Source: DASUBV01 sp035763085
GTDB lineage: Bacteria > Actinomycetota > Actinomycetes > Streptosporangiales > Streptosporangiaceae
Assembly: GCA_035763085.1 (NCBI GenBank)
Contig: DASUBV010000099.1
Span: forward strand, 1 to 61,359
Direction of reading: 5' to 3'
DNA length: 61,359 bases
Position 1 is the first letter of the stretch. The number at the start of each line of letters is the position of its first letter. Made by a program: the position numbers and the translations under genes. Positions 16,714 to 25,365 of this stretch are shown here, one piece after another. Under the pieces are notes generated by a model. It saw only the letters and a program-made list of their open reading frames with translations, made no database searches and was not told the origin of the DNA.

Positions 16714-16944
16714 GTGACCATCGCTATCTCCATTGTCCTGATCATTACGAGCCTGCTCATGGTGGTCCTGGTGCTGCTGCACAAGGGCAAGGGCGGCGGG
16801 CTCTCTGACCTCTTCGGCGGCGGGGTCTCCTCGTCGCTGGGCTCCTCTTCGGTAGTCGAGCGGAACCTGGACCGGATTACGATCTTCACCGGCGTCCTGT
16901 GGTTCGTGTGCATCGTCGCGCTCGGCCTGCTGACGAATCACTAA
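16714..16944 (+). CDS. secG: Protein translocase subunit SecG
   Basis: 76 aa, GTG start. Two membrane helices (AISIVLIITSLLMVVLVLL and ITIFTGVLWFVCIVALGLL) flank the conserved cytoplasmic loop HKGKGGGLSDLFGGG. SecG assists the SecYE channel. The position after tpiA is usual for actinobacteria. Confidence 0.95.
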   Translation: MTIAISIVLIITSLLMVVLVLLHKGKGGGLSDLFGGGVSSSLGSSSVVERNLDRITIFTGVLWFVCIVALGLLTNH

Positions 16945-17005
16945 CAGTGCGGCGGCCGCCCTCGCGGTGGCGAGTAGTGCGTCTTTAACAGGCAAGGGGT
17001 GAGCA

Positions 17006-17341
17006 GTGAGTAGTGGCAACGCCATCCGCGGCAGCCGGGTGGGAGCCGGGCCCATGGGCGAGGCGGAGCGCGGCGAGGCAGCACCTCGGGTGCGGGTCTC
17101 CTTCTGGTGCTCCAGCGGGCACGAGACGGTTCCGAGCTTCGCCAGCGACGCGGTCATCCCTGAGCTGTGGGACTGCCCGCGGTGTGGCCTGCCGGCCGGC
17201 CAGGACGAGGCGAACCCGCCCGCGCCGCCGCACGCCGAGCCGTACAAGACGCACCTGGCGTACGTGAAGGAGCGGCGTAACGACACCGACGGCGCCGCCA
17301 TCCTGGCCGAGGCGCTGGAGCGCCTCCGCAAGGGCGCCTAG
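17006..17341 (+). CDS. rbpA: RNA polymerase-binding protein RbpA
   Basis: 111 aa, GTG start preceded by AAGGGG. The order is that of RbpA: N-terminal tail with AIRGSRVG, a core of CSSGHETVPSFASDA...WDCPRCGLPA (zinc-ribbon-like, Cys pairs visible), a basic linker EPYKTHLAYVKERR and the C-terminal sigma-interaction helix GAAILAEALERLRKG. RbpA binds principal sigma factors and stabilises open complexes in Actinobacteria. A perfect hairpin follows the stop. Confidence 0.95.
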   Translation: MSSGNAIRGSRVGAGPMGEAERGEAAPRVRVSFWCSSGHETVPSFASDAVIPELWDCPRCGLPAGQDEANPPAPPHAEPYKTHLAYVKERRNDTDGAAILAEALERLRKGA

Positions 17342-17348
17342 ATCCTCC

Positions 17349-17375
17349 CGGCCGCCGCTGTCCGGGCGGCGGCCG
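17349..17375. terminator. Bidirectional hairpin terminator between rbpA and gadB
   Basis: A perfect 10-bp stem (CGGCCGCCGC / GCGGCGGCCG) with a 7-nt loop lies in the 56-bp gap between two convergent genes. It has no T-tract, as is common in actinomycetes. Confidence 0.7.
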
Positions 17376-17397
17376 TGCCAGCCGCAGCGGCTCGTGC

Positions 17398-18813
17398 CTA
17401 GTGCGCGAAGCCGCTGCGCTGCGTTCCGGGCATGAGCGGCACGGGCGGCGCGGGCTGCGCTGCCAGCGCGTCGGCCTGCGTGCGCAGGTCGGTGAGCAGC
17501 GCGTCGGCCAGGTCGGCGCTGAACCCGTTGCGCACCACGATCCGCAGCACGGCGGTGTCCTGCATGCTGGCCGGGAAGGTGTAGGCCGGGACCAGCCAGC
17601 CGCGCTGGCGCAGCCGCTCGGACAGGTCGAAGACGGTGTAGCCGGCGCCGTCCCGCAGCCGGAAGGCCAGCACCGGCAGCTCGGTGCCGTCCGACAGCAG
17701 CTCGAACGGGCCCATCGCGGCGATCTGCCGCGCCAGGTGCCGGGCCACGTCCTGGCAGGCCTGCTGGACCTTGCGGTATCCCTCGAAGCCCAGCCGCAGG
17801 AAGTTGTAGTACTGGGCGACGACGTTGCCGCCGGGCCGGGAGAAATTCAGCGCGAAGGTCGGCATCTCGCCGCCCAGGTAGTTCACCTTGAACACCAGGT
17901 CGTCGGGGAGCGCCGCGGCGTCGCGCCAGATGACCCAGCCCACGCCCGGGTAGACCAGGCCGTACTTGTGCCCCGAGGTATTGATCGAGGCCACCCGCGG
18001 CACCCGGAAGTCCCACTCCAGGTCCGGGTGCAGGAACGGCGCGATGAAGCCGCCCGAGGCGCCATCCACGTGGACCGGGATGTCCCAGCCGGACCGCTCC
18101 TGGACCGCATCGAGCTCGGCGCAGATCTCCGCCACCGGCTCGTAGCTGCCGTCCATCGTGGAGCCGAGGACGGCGACGACCCCGATGGTGTTCTCGTCGC
18201 ACCGCGCGGCCGCCCCGGGGCCGGTCAGGTGCAGCCGGCCCGGCTCCATCGGCACCATCCGCGGCTCCACCTGCCAGTACCGGCAGAACTTCTCCCAGCA
18301 GACCTGCACGTTGGCGCCCATCACCAGGTTCGGCCTGGCGGCGGTGCCCGCTGCCCCGGCGCCGTCCGCCGCGGCCCGCCGGGCCCGCCACCGCCACAGC
18401 AGGGCCATGCCGCCGAGCATGCAAGCCTCGCTGGACCCGGTGGTGGAGCAGCCAGTGCCGCCCGCCGTGGTGTCGGCGTGCCACAGGTCGGCCAGGATGG
18501 CCACGCAGCGGCGCTCGATCTCGGCCGTCTGCGGGTACTCGTCCTTGTCGATCATGTTCTTGCTGAAGCACTCGGCCATCAGCTGCTCGGCCTGCGGCTC
18601 CATCCAGGTCGTCACGAACGTCGCCAGGTTCAGCCGCGCGTTGCCGTCCAGGATCAGCTCATCGCGCACGACCTGCAGCGCCGTGCTGGGCAGCATGCCC
18701 GCGGCGGGGATGCGGTTGCGCGGCACCGGATGGCTCCCGGCCCGGACGTACAGCGGGTTGATGTCGAGGTCGTCCGGCCCGGCCGGTCCCTCGTCCTGCA
18801 TGTGCAGCGCCAT
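17398..18813 (-). CDS. gadB: Glutamate decarboxylase (PLP-dependent)
   Basis: 471 aa, ATG preceded by AAGGGAG at about 7 nt. Group II decarboxylase fold: TAGGTGCSTTGSSEACMLGGMALLW (cofactor and active-site region), PVHVDGASGGFIAPFLHPDLEWDF with the PLP-ring Asp, and SINTSGHKYGLVYPGVGWV with the Schiff-base lysine K283. It converts glutamate to GABA and CO2, consuming a proton. The best match is the GadA/GadB type rather than aromatic decarboxylases. No GABA antiporter gene is adjacent. An imperfect hairpin (GGCCGGC/GCCGGCC, 18831-18851) lies between it and the upstream reductase gene. Confidence 0.93.
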   Translation of the reverse strand: MALHMQDEGPAGPDDLDINPLYVRAGSHPVPRNRIPAAGMLPSTALQVVRDELILDGNARLNLATFVTTWMEPQAEQLMAECFSKNMIDKDEYPQTAEIERRCVAILADLWHADTTAGGTGCSTTGSSEACMLGGMALLWRWRARRAAADGAGAAGTAARPNLVMGANVQVCWEKFCRYWQVEPRMVPMEPGRLHLTGPGAAARCDENTIGVVAVLGSTMDGSYEPVAEICAELDAVQERSGWDIPVHVDGASGGFIAPFLHPDLEWDFRVPRVASINTSGHKYGLVYPGVGWVIWRDAAALPDDLVFKVNYLGGEMPTFALNFSRPGGNVVAQYYNFLRLGFEGYRKVQQACQDVARHLARQIAAMGPFELLSDGTELPVLAFRLRDGAGYTVFDLSERLRQRGWLVPAYTFPASMQDTAVLRIVVRNGFSADLADALLTDLRTQADALAAQPAPPVPLMPGTQRSGFAH

Positions 18814-18870
18814 GTTCCGCTCCCTTCGTCGGCCGGCCCGCCTGGCCGGCCAGCTGCTGCCGGCGCGCCG

Positions 18871-19677
18871 TCAGGCCGGCTGGCGCACGTAGCGGCACAG
18901 CAGGAACCCGTCGGCGGCGATCACGTGGGCCAGCGAGAATCCCGCCGGGAACGCCGCGCCGTCCGCGCCGTCCCGGCCCGGCCCGGCCAGGATCCGCCGG
19001 GCACCGCCGCCGGCCAGCACCGGGCTGACGGTCAGGCACAGCTCATCCAGCAGCCCCTCGGCCGCGATGCCGGCCAGCAGCCGCGGTCCGCCCTCGGTCA
19101 GGATCCGCTGGTATCCCCGGCTGGCCAGCGCGGCCACCGCGGCCCCTGCGGAGACCCGGTCAGCTCCGGCGGTGATGACCTCGGCGCGCCCGGCCAGGGC
19201 CGCGCGCCGGGCGGCCGGCGCCGTCTCGGTGGTGAGCACGATGGTGGCGGAATCCGGCGCCGCGCCGGTGATCAGCGGCGCGTCCGGGTCCAGGTTCAGG
19301 CTGCCGCTGACCACGGCGATGGCCGGCGCCGCGGGGCGGCCCGCCCGCAGGCCGGCCACCAGCCCGGCCGGGAGCGTGCGCGCCGGCCGGGCCGGGCCGT
19401 AGCCCTCGGTGCGAGCCGTGCCGGCGCCGACCAGCACGACGTCGGCCAGCGCCCGGAGCACCTGGAACAGCTCCCGGTCGGCCGGCCCGCCCAGGCCGCC
19501 CGAGCGGCCGGCCAGCTCAGCCGCGCCGTCGAGGCTGGCGATCATGTTGGCCCGGACCCACGCCCCGCCCGCCGGAATGGCCGGATAGCGGTAGAGCCGG
19601 GCCAGCTGGTCGGCGCCGGGGCGGTCGCTGGCTGCCCCGCCGCGCGGGGCCTGGCCCGCCTGGTAGATCAGTTGCAC
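18871..19677 (-). CDS. RibD C-terminal-type pyrimidine reductase / DHFR-like oxidoreductase
   Basis: 268 aa from GTG 19677. The frame is open further upstream, but this is the nearest start to where homologs align. The reductase fold of RibD is seen in WVRANMIASLDGAAEL, ELFQVLRALADVVLVGAGTARTEGYGPARP, RILTEGGPRLLAGIAAEGLLDELCLTVSPVL. No zinc-binding deaminase domain is present, so it is a stand-alone reductase, NADPH-dependent by family. It may act in riboflavin synthesis (step RibD-C) or on another pyrimidine or pterin; no other rib gene is nearby. Confidence 0.83.
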   Translation of the reverse strand: MQLIYQAGQAPRGGAASDRPGADQLARLYRYPAIPAGGAWVRANMIASLDGAAELAGRSGGLGGPADRELFQVLRALADVVLVGAGTARTEGYGPARPARTLPAGLVAGLRAGRPAAPAIAVVSGSLNLDPDAPLITGAAPDSATIVLTTETAPAARRAALAGRAEVITAGADRVSAGAAVAALASRGYQRILTEGGPRLLAGIAAEGLLDELCLTVSPVLAGGGARRILAGPGRDGADGAAFPAGFSLAHVIAADGFLLCRYVRQPA

Positions 19678-19895
19678 AGGAAGCAGTGAATCAGACGCGG
19701 CCCGCCGCCGCCCGGGACCCCTGGAACGTGCGTGAATTGTGAGAGCAGATGGCATAAAAGCCATTGGTGGGGCGATATCTGAGACTCATTCTGATACCGC
19801 TCGTGGGATTGCATGGCGTTGGCCCGGATGGGTAAGGCAGGATGTGCCCAGGACGGCTCGGCAAACCGGTGCGAAAAGGAAGCGAGGCGAGGCGA

Positions 19896-20309
19896 GTGGC
19901 GGTCACTGCCCTGATCATCTGGGGCGGGACCGCATGCTTCGGGTTATACCTGCTCATCATCTGGCTGTCGCATGGCGGGCTGCGCCAGCAGGCCACCCGG
20001 ATCACCGTCTTCCCGGCCGTGCTGATCTTCGCTCACCCGGTCCTGGCCACCGCGGGGCTGAGCTTCTGGGTCGCCTTCATGCTGACCCGGCACCTGGCCT
20101 TCGCCTGGTGCGGCTTCGGGATCCTGGCTGCCTCGGCCATGCTCGGGTTCGTCATGCTGACCCGCTGGCTGACCGGCCGGGGCGGTAAGCATGCGCGGGG
20201 CGCCGAGCAGGCCTTCCCGGCCAAGGTGGTGGCCCTGCACGGGCTGGTCGGCCTGACGACGTTCGCGCTGGTGCTGATCACCGCGACCATGGCGACCCAG
20301 CCGCGCTAA
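19896..20309 (+). CDS. Four-helix integral membrane protein of unknown function
   Basis: 137 aa from GTG 19896; an ATG at 19842 is a longer alternative. Four hydrophobic helices: ALIIWGGTACFGLYLLIIWL, VFPAVLIFAHPVLATAGLSFW, LAFAWCGFGILAASAMLGFVML and VVALHGLVGLTTFALVLITA, with a conserved-looking His in helices 2 and 4. This resembles a widespread uncharacterised actinobacterial membrane family; no function can be given. Its TAA overlaps the glgX TAG from the opposite strand. Confidence 0.75.
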   Translation: MAVTALIIWGGTACFGLYLLIIWLSHGGLRQQATRITVFPAVLIFAHPVLATAGLSFWVAFMLTRHLAFAWCGFGILAASAMLGFVMLTRWLTGRGGKHARGAEQAFPAKVVALHGLVGLTTFALVLITATMATQPR

Positions 20310-22435
20310 AGTGCCTGCAGCACCAGCGCGGCCCGGCCCGGCACCGCGGCGCTGGCCGCGGCCGCCAGCGAGGCCGGCGCGGCATCCGCGGCGGCCGCCG
20401 CGGTGTCGGCCACCACCTGCCAGGCCGCCGCGAACTCCGCCGCCGGCAGCCGGAACGACACGGGCTCAGCGCGGGCATTGAACAGCAGCAGGAACGAGTC
20501 GTCGCGCACCACGTCACCGCGCGGCCCCGGCTCGGAGATCGCCGCGCCGTTCAGGAACACCCCGACCGACATGGCCTGCCCGTCGCGCCAGTCGTCCTCG
20601 GTCATCTCCCGGCCCGAGGGCGCCAGCCAGATGATGTCGCGCAGTCCCGTGCCGGCGGCCGGCTGGCCGCTGAAGAACCGGCGCCGCCGGAACACCGGGT
20701 GCGCGCGCCGCAGCTCAGCCAGCATCCGGGTGAACTCCAGCAGGTCGGCGTGCTTGCTGGCGCCCTCCCAGTCCACCCAGGAGATCTCGTTGTCCTGGCA
20801 GTAGGCATTGTTGTTGCCCCGCTGGGTGCGGCCGAGCTCGTCGCCGGCCAGCAGCATCGGCACGCCCTGCGAGCAGAACAGCGTGACCAGGAAGTTGCGC
20901 ACCTGCCGGGCGCGCAGCCCGGTGACCGCCTCGTCGTCGGCCGGCCCCTCGGTGCCGCAGTTCCAGGACCGGTTGTCGTCGGTGCCGTCCCGGTTGCCCT
21001 CGCCGTTGGCCTCGTTGTGCTTGTGGTCGTAGGACACCAGGTCGGCCAGGGTGAACCCGTCATGGCAGGTGACGAAGTTGACCGAGGCGACCGGACGGCG
21101 GGCGCTGGTCTCATACAGGTCGCTGGAGCCGGTCAGCCGGGAGGCGAACTCGGGCAGGGTGGCGGGCTGGCCGCGCCAGAAGTCGCGGACCGTGTCGCGG
21201 TACTTGCCGTTCCACTCGGTCCACAGCGGCGGGAACTTGCCCACCTGGTAGCCGCCCTCGCCCACGTCCCACGGCTCGGCAATGAGCTTGACCTGGGACA
21301 CCACCGGGTCCTGCTGGACCAGCTCGAAGAACGTGGCCAGCCGGTCCACCTGGTGCAGCTCGCGGGCCAGCGCCGCGGCCAGGTCGAACCGGAACCCGTC
21401 CACGTGCATCTCCAGCACCCAGTACCGCAGCGAGTCCATGATCAGCTGCAGCGCGTGCGGGTGCCGGACGTTCAGGCTGTTGCCGCACCCGGTGTAGTCC
21501 AGGTAGCGGGCCGGGTGAGCGGCGTCGAGCTGGTAGTAGGCGGCGTTGTCGATGCCGCGGAACGACAGCGTCGGGCCCAGCTCGCCGCCCTCGGCCGTGT
21601 GGTTGTAGACCACGTCGAGGATGACCTCGATCCCGGCCGCGTGCAGCGCCTTGACCATGGCCTTGAACTCGGCGACCTGCCCGTGCGGCTCCGCGGCGGC
21701 GGAGTAGTCGTTGTGCGGGGCGAAGAACCCGATGGTGTTGTAGCCCCAGTAGTTGGTCAGCCCGCGCTGCACCAGCGGCTGCTCGGGCACGAACTGGTGC
21801 ACCGGCATCAGCTCCACGGCCGTCACGCCCAGCCGGGTCAGGTGCTCGATCACCGGCGGCGAGCCCAGGCCCGCGTAGCTGCCGCGCAGCTCGGCCGGCA
21901 CCTCGGGGTTGCGCAGCGTCAGGCCGCGCACGTGCGCCTCGTAGATCAGCGTCTCGTGGTAGGGGGTGCGCGGCTGCCGGTCGCCGGCCCAGTCGAAGTA
22001 CGGGTTGATCACCACGCTGCGCGGCATGTACGGCGCGCTGTCGGTGGTGTTCAGCGCCGCCGGGTCGCCGAACCGGTAGGCAAACAGGGCCTCATCCCAG
22101 CGCAGGCTGCCCTCGACCGCCTTGCCGTAGGGGTCCAGCAGCAGCTTGGCCGGGTTACAGCGCTGGCCGAGCCCGGGATCGTAGCGGCCGTGCACGCGGT
22201 ACCCGTAGCGCTGGCCGGGACCCGCGCCGGGCAGGTAGCAGTGCCAGACGAAGCCGTCGACCTCGGTCAGCTCGATCCGGGTCTCGCCGGCCCGCGGATC
22301 GTCGGGCAGACCCTCCTCGGCCTCGTACAGGCACAGCTCAACCCGCTCGGCGACCTCGGAAAACAGGGCAAAGTTCGTTCCTGACCCATCCCAGGTGGCG
22401 CCGAGCGGGTAGGCAGTTCCCGGCCAGACGTGCAT
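20306..22435 (-). CDS. glgX: Glycogen debranching enzyme GlgX (GH13, isoamylase-type)
   Basis: 709 aa. An N-terminal CBM48 domain (YPLGATWDGSGTNFALFSEVAERVELCLY) is followed by the GH13 barrel: VTAVELMPVHQF, EVILDVVYNHTAEG, nucleophile Asp in VDGFRFDLAAAL, acid Glu in LIAEPWDVGEGGYQVG, and the third Asp in FVTCHDGFTLADLV. The isoamylase-type region WNCGTEGP is present. It hydrolyses alpha-1,6 branches of limit dextrins. A -10 TAAAGT is 6 nt before the ATG, suggesting a leaderless mRNA. The 3' end overlaps the convergent membrane-protein gene by 4 nt. Confidence 0.96.
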   Translation of the reverse strand: MHVWPGTAYPLGATWDGSGTNFALFSEVAERVELCLYEAEEGLPDDPRAGETRIELTEVDGFVWHCYLPGAGPGQRYGYRVHGRYDPGLGQRCNPAKLLLDPYGKAVEGSLRWDEALFAYRFGDPAALNTTDSAPYMPRSVVINPYFDWAGDRQPRTPYHETLIYEAHVRGLTLRNPEVPAELRGSYAGLGSPPVIEHLTRLGVTAVELMPVHQFVPEQPLVQRGLTNYWGYNTIGFFAPHNDYSAAAEPHGQVAEFKAMVKALHAAGIEVILDVVYNHTAEGGELGPTLSFRGIDNAAYYQLDAAHPARYLDYTGCGNSLNVRHPHALQLIMDSLRYWVLEMHVDGFRFDLAAALARELHQVDRLATFFELVQQDPVVSQVKLIAEPWDVGEGGYQVGKFPPLWTEWNGKYRDTVRDFWRGQPATLPEFASRLTGSSDLYETSARRPVASVNFVTCHDGFTLADLVSYDHKHNEANGEGNRDGTDDNRSWNCGTEGPADDEAVTGLRARQVRNFLVTLFCSQGVPMLLAGDELGRTQRGNNNAYCQDNEISWVDWEGASKHADLLEFTRMLAELRRAHPVFRRRRFFSGQPAAGTGLRDIIWLAPSGREMTEDDWRDGQAMSVGVFLNGAAISEPGPRGDVVRDDSFLLLFNARAEPVSFRLPAAEFAAAWQVVADTAAAAADAAPASLAAAASAAVPGRAALVLQAL

Positions 22436-22441
22436 CCGCAG

Positions 22442-22447
22442 ACTTTA
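22442..22447 (-). promoter_or_regulatory. -10 hexamer for leaderless glgX mRNA
   Basis: TAAAGT on the minus strand is 6 nt before the glgX ATG (22435), with no Shine-Dalgarno between them. It overlaps the last codon of the upstream acyl-CoA dehydrogenase, so glgX would have its own start inside a same-strand series. Confidence 0.45.
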
Positions 22448-24133
22448 CCGGGGGGCGGGCACTAGTGATCGCACCAGCACCTCGGCCAGCGCCAGCCCGT
22501 CCGGCAGCGTCCCGAACGGGGTGCCCGGCCCGGCCGTGGCGCTGGCCGCCAGCCGGGAACCGCAGAACGCCTCGGCCACCGGGGTGGGGGAGAACCGGGT
22601 CAGCAGGGCGCCCTGCAGCACCAGGGTCAGGTGCCCGGCCAGCCGGCGGGCCGCGTACTGCGCCGCCCCGCCGGGCAGGTCCGCCAGCCCGGCCAGGTCC
22701 CGGCGCAGCCCGGCCGCGGCGTCATCCAGCCGCCGGTCGCCGCCCGCGGCGGCACCGATCTCGGCCAGCAGCCGGCCGGCCGACTCCGGCCGCCGGGCCA
22801 CCGCCCGCAGCATGTCCAGGGCAGTGACGTTGCCCGAGCCCTCCCAGATCGAGTTCAGCGGCGCGTCCCGGTACAGCCGCGGCATCCCGGAGTCCTCGAC
22901 ATAGCCGTTGCCGCCCAGGCACTCCAGCGCCTCGCCGGTGACCATCGGCGCCCGCTTGCACACCCAGAACTTGGCCGCCGGCAGCGCCAGCCGCAGCAGG
23001 TCCGCCTCGCCGGCATCGCCGCGGGCGGCCCGGTCGGCGGCGCCCGCCAGCCGCATCGCCAGGACCGTCGCCGCCTCTGATTCCAGGGTCAGGTCGGCGA
23101 TGACACTTTCCATCAGCGGGTGGTCCAGCAGGGCCTTGCCGAACGCCTGGCGGACGCTGGCGTAGGCCGCCGCGGTGACGCATGCCTGGCGCATCTGCGC
23201 GGCGCTGCCCAGCACGCAGTCCAGCCGGGTGGCGGTGACCATCTCGATGATGGTGGCCACCCCGCGGCCGGGCTCGCCCAGCAGCCAGGCCACCGCGCCG
23301 TCGAACTCGACCTCGGCCGAGGCGTTGGAGCGGTTGCCCAGCTTGTCCTTGAGCCGCTGCAGGCGCATCGCGTTGCGGGTGCCGTCCGGCAGCACCCGGG
23401 GGAGCAGGAAGCAGCTCAGTCCCTCCGGGGCCTGGGCCAGGACCAGGAACAGGTCGCACATCGGCGCCGAGCAGAACCACTTGTGGCCGGTCAGCAGGTA
23501 GCCGCCCGCGCCGTCCGGCTCGGCCCTGGTGGTGTTGGCCCGCACGTCCGAGCCGCCCTGCTTCTCGGTCATGCCCATGCCCGCCAGCAGCCCCGCCTTG
23601 CCGGCCGGCACGGCCAGGCCCGGCTGGTAGGCCGGGGCGGCCAGCAGCGGCTCGTACTCCGCGGCCAGGCCGGGGCTGTGCCGCAGCGCCGGGATCGCGG
23701 CGTAGGTCATCGAGACCGGGCAGCCGTGCCCGGCCTCGGCCTGGGTCCAGACGTAGAACTTGGCCGCCCGGGCCACGTGCGCGGCCGGCCGGGCGTCGGC
23801 CCACGGCGCGGCGTGCAGCCCGTAGCGGACGGCGGTGCCCATCAGCTCGTGCCAGGCCGGGTGGAACTCCACCTCATCGATCCGGTCGCCCAGCTGGTCG
23901 AACGCGTGCAGCACCGGGGGACAGGCGTTGGCCAGCCGGGCCAGCTCCCGGGTCGCCGGGGCACCCGCCAGCCGCCCCAGCTCGTGCAGCTCGTCGGCGA
24001 CCCAGGCGGCGCCCTCCCGGTCCGCGGCGGCCAGCAGGGCCGCGTCCGCGGCGACGTCGTGCCCGGCCAGCGGCCGGACCTGGTTGGTGACCTGGTGGGT
24101 CAGGTGCGGCCCGGTTACAGGTGAATGCCGCAC
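22445..24133 (-). CDS. Acyl-CoA dehydrogenase, AidB-like
   Basis: 562 aa from GTG 24133. Homologs begin near THQVTNQVRPLAGHD, and no ATG or GTG lies close to that point except this GTG inside the end of cysH, giving a 19-nt overlap. AidB-type features: HEVTNQ-like N-terminus, AAIPALRHSPGLAAEY, MTEKQGGSDVRANTT (FAD/substrate loop), LTGHKWFCSAPMCDLFLVLAQ, LGNRSNASAEVEFDGA, and LECLGGNGYVEDSGMPRLYRDAPLNSIWEGSGNV near the C-terminus with the catalytic-site Glu region. It may be an FAD-dependent branched-chain acyl-CoA dehydrogenase or a DNA-protection AidB homolog; the sequence does not decide. Confidence 0.9.
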   Translation of the reverse strand: MRHSPVTGPHLTHQVTNQVRPLAGHDVAADAALLAAADREGAAWVADELHELGRLAGAPATRELARLANACPPVLHAFDQLGDRIDEVEFHPAWHELMGTAVRYGLHAAPWADARPAAHVARAAKFYVWTQAEAGHGCPVSMTYAAIPALRHSPGLAAEYEPLLAAPAYQPGLAVPAGKAGLLAGMGMTEKQGGSDVRANTTRAEPDGAGGYLLTGHKWFCSAPMCDLFLVLAQAPEGLSCFLLPRVLPDGTRNAMRLQRLKDKLGNRSNASAEVEFDGAVAWLLGEPGRGVATIIEMVTATRLDCVLGSAAQMRQACVTAAAYASVRQAFGKALLDHPLMESVIADLTLESEAATVLAMRLAGAADRAARGDAGEADLLRLALPAAKFWVCKRAPMVTGEALECLGGNGYVEDSGMPRLYRDAPLNSIWEGSGNVTALDMLRAVARRPESAGRLLAEIGAAAGGDRRLDDAAAGLRRDLAGLADLPGGAAQYAARRLAGHLTLVLQGALLTRFSPTPVAEAFCGSRLAASATAGPGTPFGTLPDGLALAEVLVRSLVPAPR

Positions 24134-24870
24134 TCGGTCTTGCCCATCCCCGCCCAGCGGCCACTGCGCGGGTCGGCGCCCTCTTCCACCCGCGCGGTGC
24201 AGGTGCGGCACCCGATGGACGGGTAGCCGTCGTAGACCAGCGGGTTGACCAGCACGTTGTTGGCCGCGATGTAGTCGTCGACCTCCTGCTGGGACCACTC
24301 CACGATCGGGTTGACCTTGACCATCTCGCGGCGGGCGTCCCACATGACGGCCCCGGTGTCGCTGCGGGCCTCGGTCTCCTCCCGCCGCACGCCGGTGATC
24401 CAGGCGTCGTAAGGCCCGAGCGCCTGCTCCAGCGGCACCACCTTGCGCAGGTAGCAGCACAGGTCCGGGTTCCGGCTGTACAGCCGCGGGCCCAGCTCGG
24501 CGTCCTGCTCCGCCACCGTGGTGGGCGGGGTCACGTTGATCAGGTTCACCGGGTAGACGGCCTGGACGGCATCGCGGGTCCCGATGGTCTCGGCGAAGTG
24601 GTAGCCGGTGTCCAGGAACAGCACGTCGATGTTGGGGACCTGCTGCGAGGCCAGGTGAATGATCACTGCGTCGGTCATCGACGAGGTGATGCACAGCCGG
24701 CGGCCGAACGTCTCCGCCGCCCAGGCGATGACGTCCTGCGCGGGCGCCCCGGCCAGGGTCCTGGCGGCGTCAGCGGCCAGCTTCTCCAGCGCGGAGTTCC
24801 CGCGCTGCGGCGCGGGGGAAGCCTGGCGGGGCAGCCCCAGCCAGGTCTGCCGGGCGTCGGCGGCGTTCAC
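24115..24870 (-). CDS. cysH: Adenylylsulfate (APS) reductase, 4Fe-4S type
   Basis: 251 aa, GTG start with AGGAG 8 nt upstream. The PP-loop-type fold has ITSSMTDAVIIHLASQ, DVLFLDTGYHFAET and ITGVRREETEARSD. Two Cys pairs (DLCCYLRKV and GCRTCTARV) mark the plant/bacterial APS-reducing type with a 4Fe-4S cluster rather than the cluster-free PAPS reductase of E. coli. The C-terminal ECGIHL carries the catalytic Cys. It reduces APS to sulfite in assimilatory sulfate reduction. No sulfite reductase or ATP sulfurylase is adjacent, so cysH is separated from its usual partners here. The 3' end overlaps the acyl-CoA dehydrogenase. Confidence 0.94.
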   Translation of the reverse strand: MNAADARQTWLGLPRQASPAPQRGNSALEKLAADAARTLAGAPAQDVIAWAAETFGRRLCITSSMTDAVIIHLASQQVPNIDVLFLDTGYHFAETIGTRDAVQAVYPVNLINVTPPTTVAEQDAELGPRLYSRNPDLCCYLRKVVPLEQALGPYDAWITGVRREETEARSDTGAVMWDARREMVKVNPIVEWSQQEVDDYIAANNVLVNPLVYDGYPSIGCRTCTARVEEGADPRSGRWAGMGKTECGIHL

Positions 24871-25183
24871 GCGGTCGCTCCTGCCTGCGCGGGTACTTCG
24901 GTGACGGCACGAGATCCGGCACAGCCTAGCGTCTGACCCCGCGCACCGTCAGGCAGCCCGCGAGTCTCCGCCGTACTGGGCACAAGGACTTCATGTCCAC
25001 AGTAGGGCGAAAAAAACGGAACCGCACGCTCTGTCGCGAAAGTCACAATAGGACCTCCATGCCGCGGGGCTTCGGACATGTGACGCAACTAGCGGGTGGC
25101 TGAGCCTATTCCGGCCGCCTGCTCGCGCGGGCGGCCCGCTGGCGGGATACCCCGCCTCGCCCTGGCGAATCAGGTCGTCCCGG
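24871..25183 (-). other. Gene-free stretch upstream of cysH
   Basis: 313 nt between the cysH start and the end of the small Cys-rich gene, both on the minus strand. It has a run of seven A (25010s on the plus strand) and a GGAC-TTCAT-GTCC inverted repeat near 24987-24999. A TACTGT hexamer on the minus strand nearby could be a -10 for cysH. I see no riboswitch consensus and no poly-Cys leader peptide. Confidence 0.4.
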
Positions 25184-25309
25184 TCAGCCCTGGCGGACCC
25201 AGCCCTGGGGCGGCTCGGCCGGCTGGCGAGGCGGCTGGTGCTGGCAGTCGCACCACGACCCGCCCGGGCAGTCCTCGTGGAGTTGCTCCCGGCACGCGCG
25301 GCAGACCAT
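25184..25309 (-). CDS. Small Cys-rich (zinc-binding-like) protein
   Basis: 41 aa from ATG 25309. The sequence MVCRACREQLHEDCPGG then SWCDCQHQ carries CxxC, a lone Cys with nearby His, and CxC plus His, enough for a small zinc site. The tail is Pro/Gln-rich. A GATAAT hexamer 6 nt upstream of the ATG and no Shine-Dalgarno point to a leaderless mRNA and support this start. Similar tiny CxxC...CxC proteins occur in actinobacteria without known function. Confidence 0.6.
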   Translation of the reverse strand: MVCRACREQLHEDCPGGSWCDCQHQPPRQPAEPPQGWVRQG

Positions 25310-25365
25310 AGGCCCATTATCGCCGCGCCCGGCCGGCCCGCCGCGGCCCGGCCGGGAACACACAA

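Noticed and set aside
24867..25088. 73-codon minus-strand frame whose stop overlaps the cysH start
   Set aside because: Codon third positions are not GC-biased as in neighbouring genes, no domain or Cys-rich attenuator run is seen.
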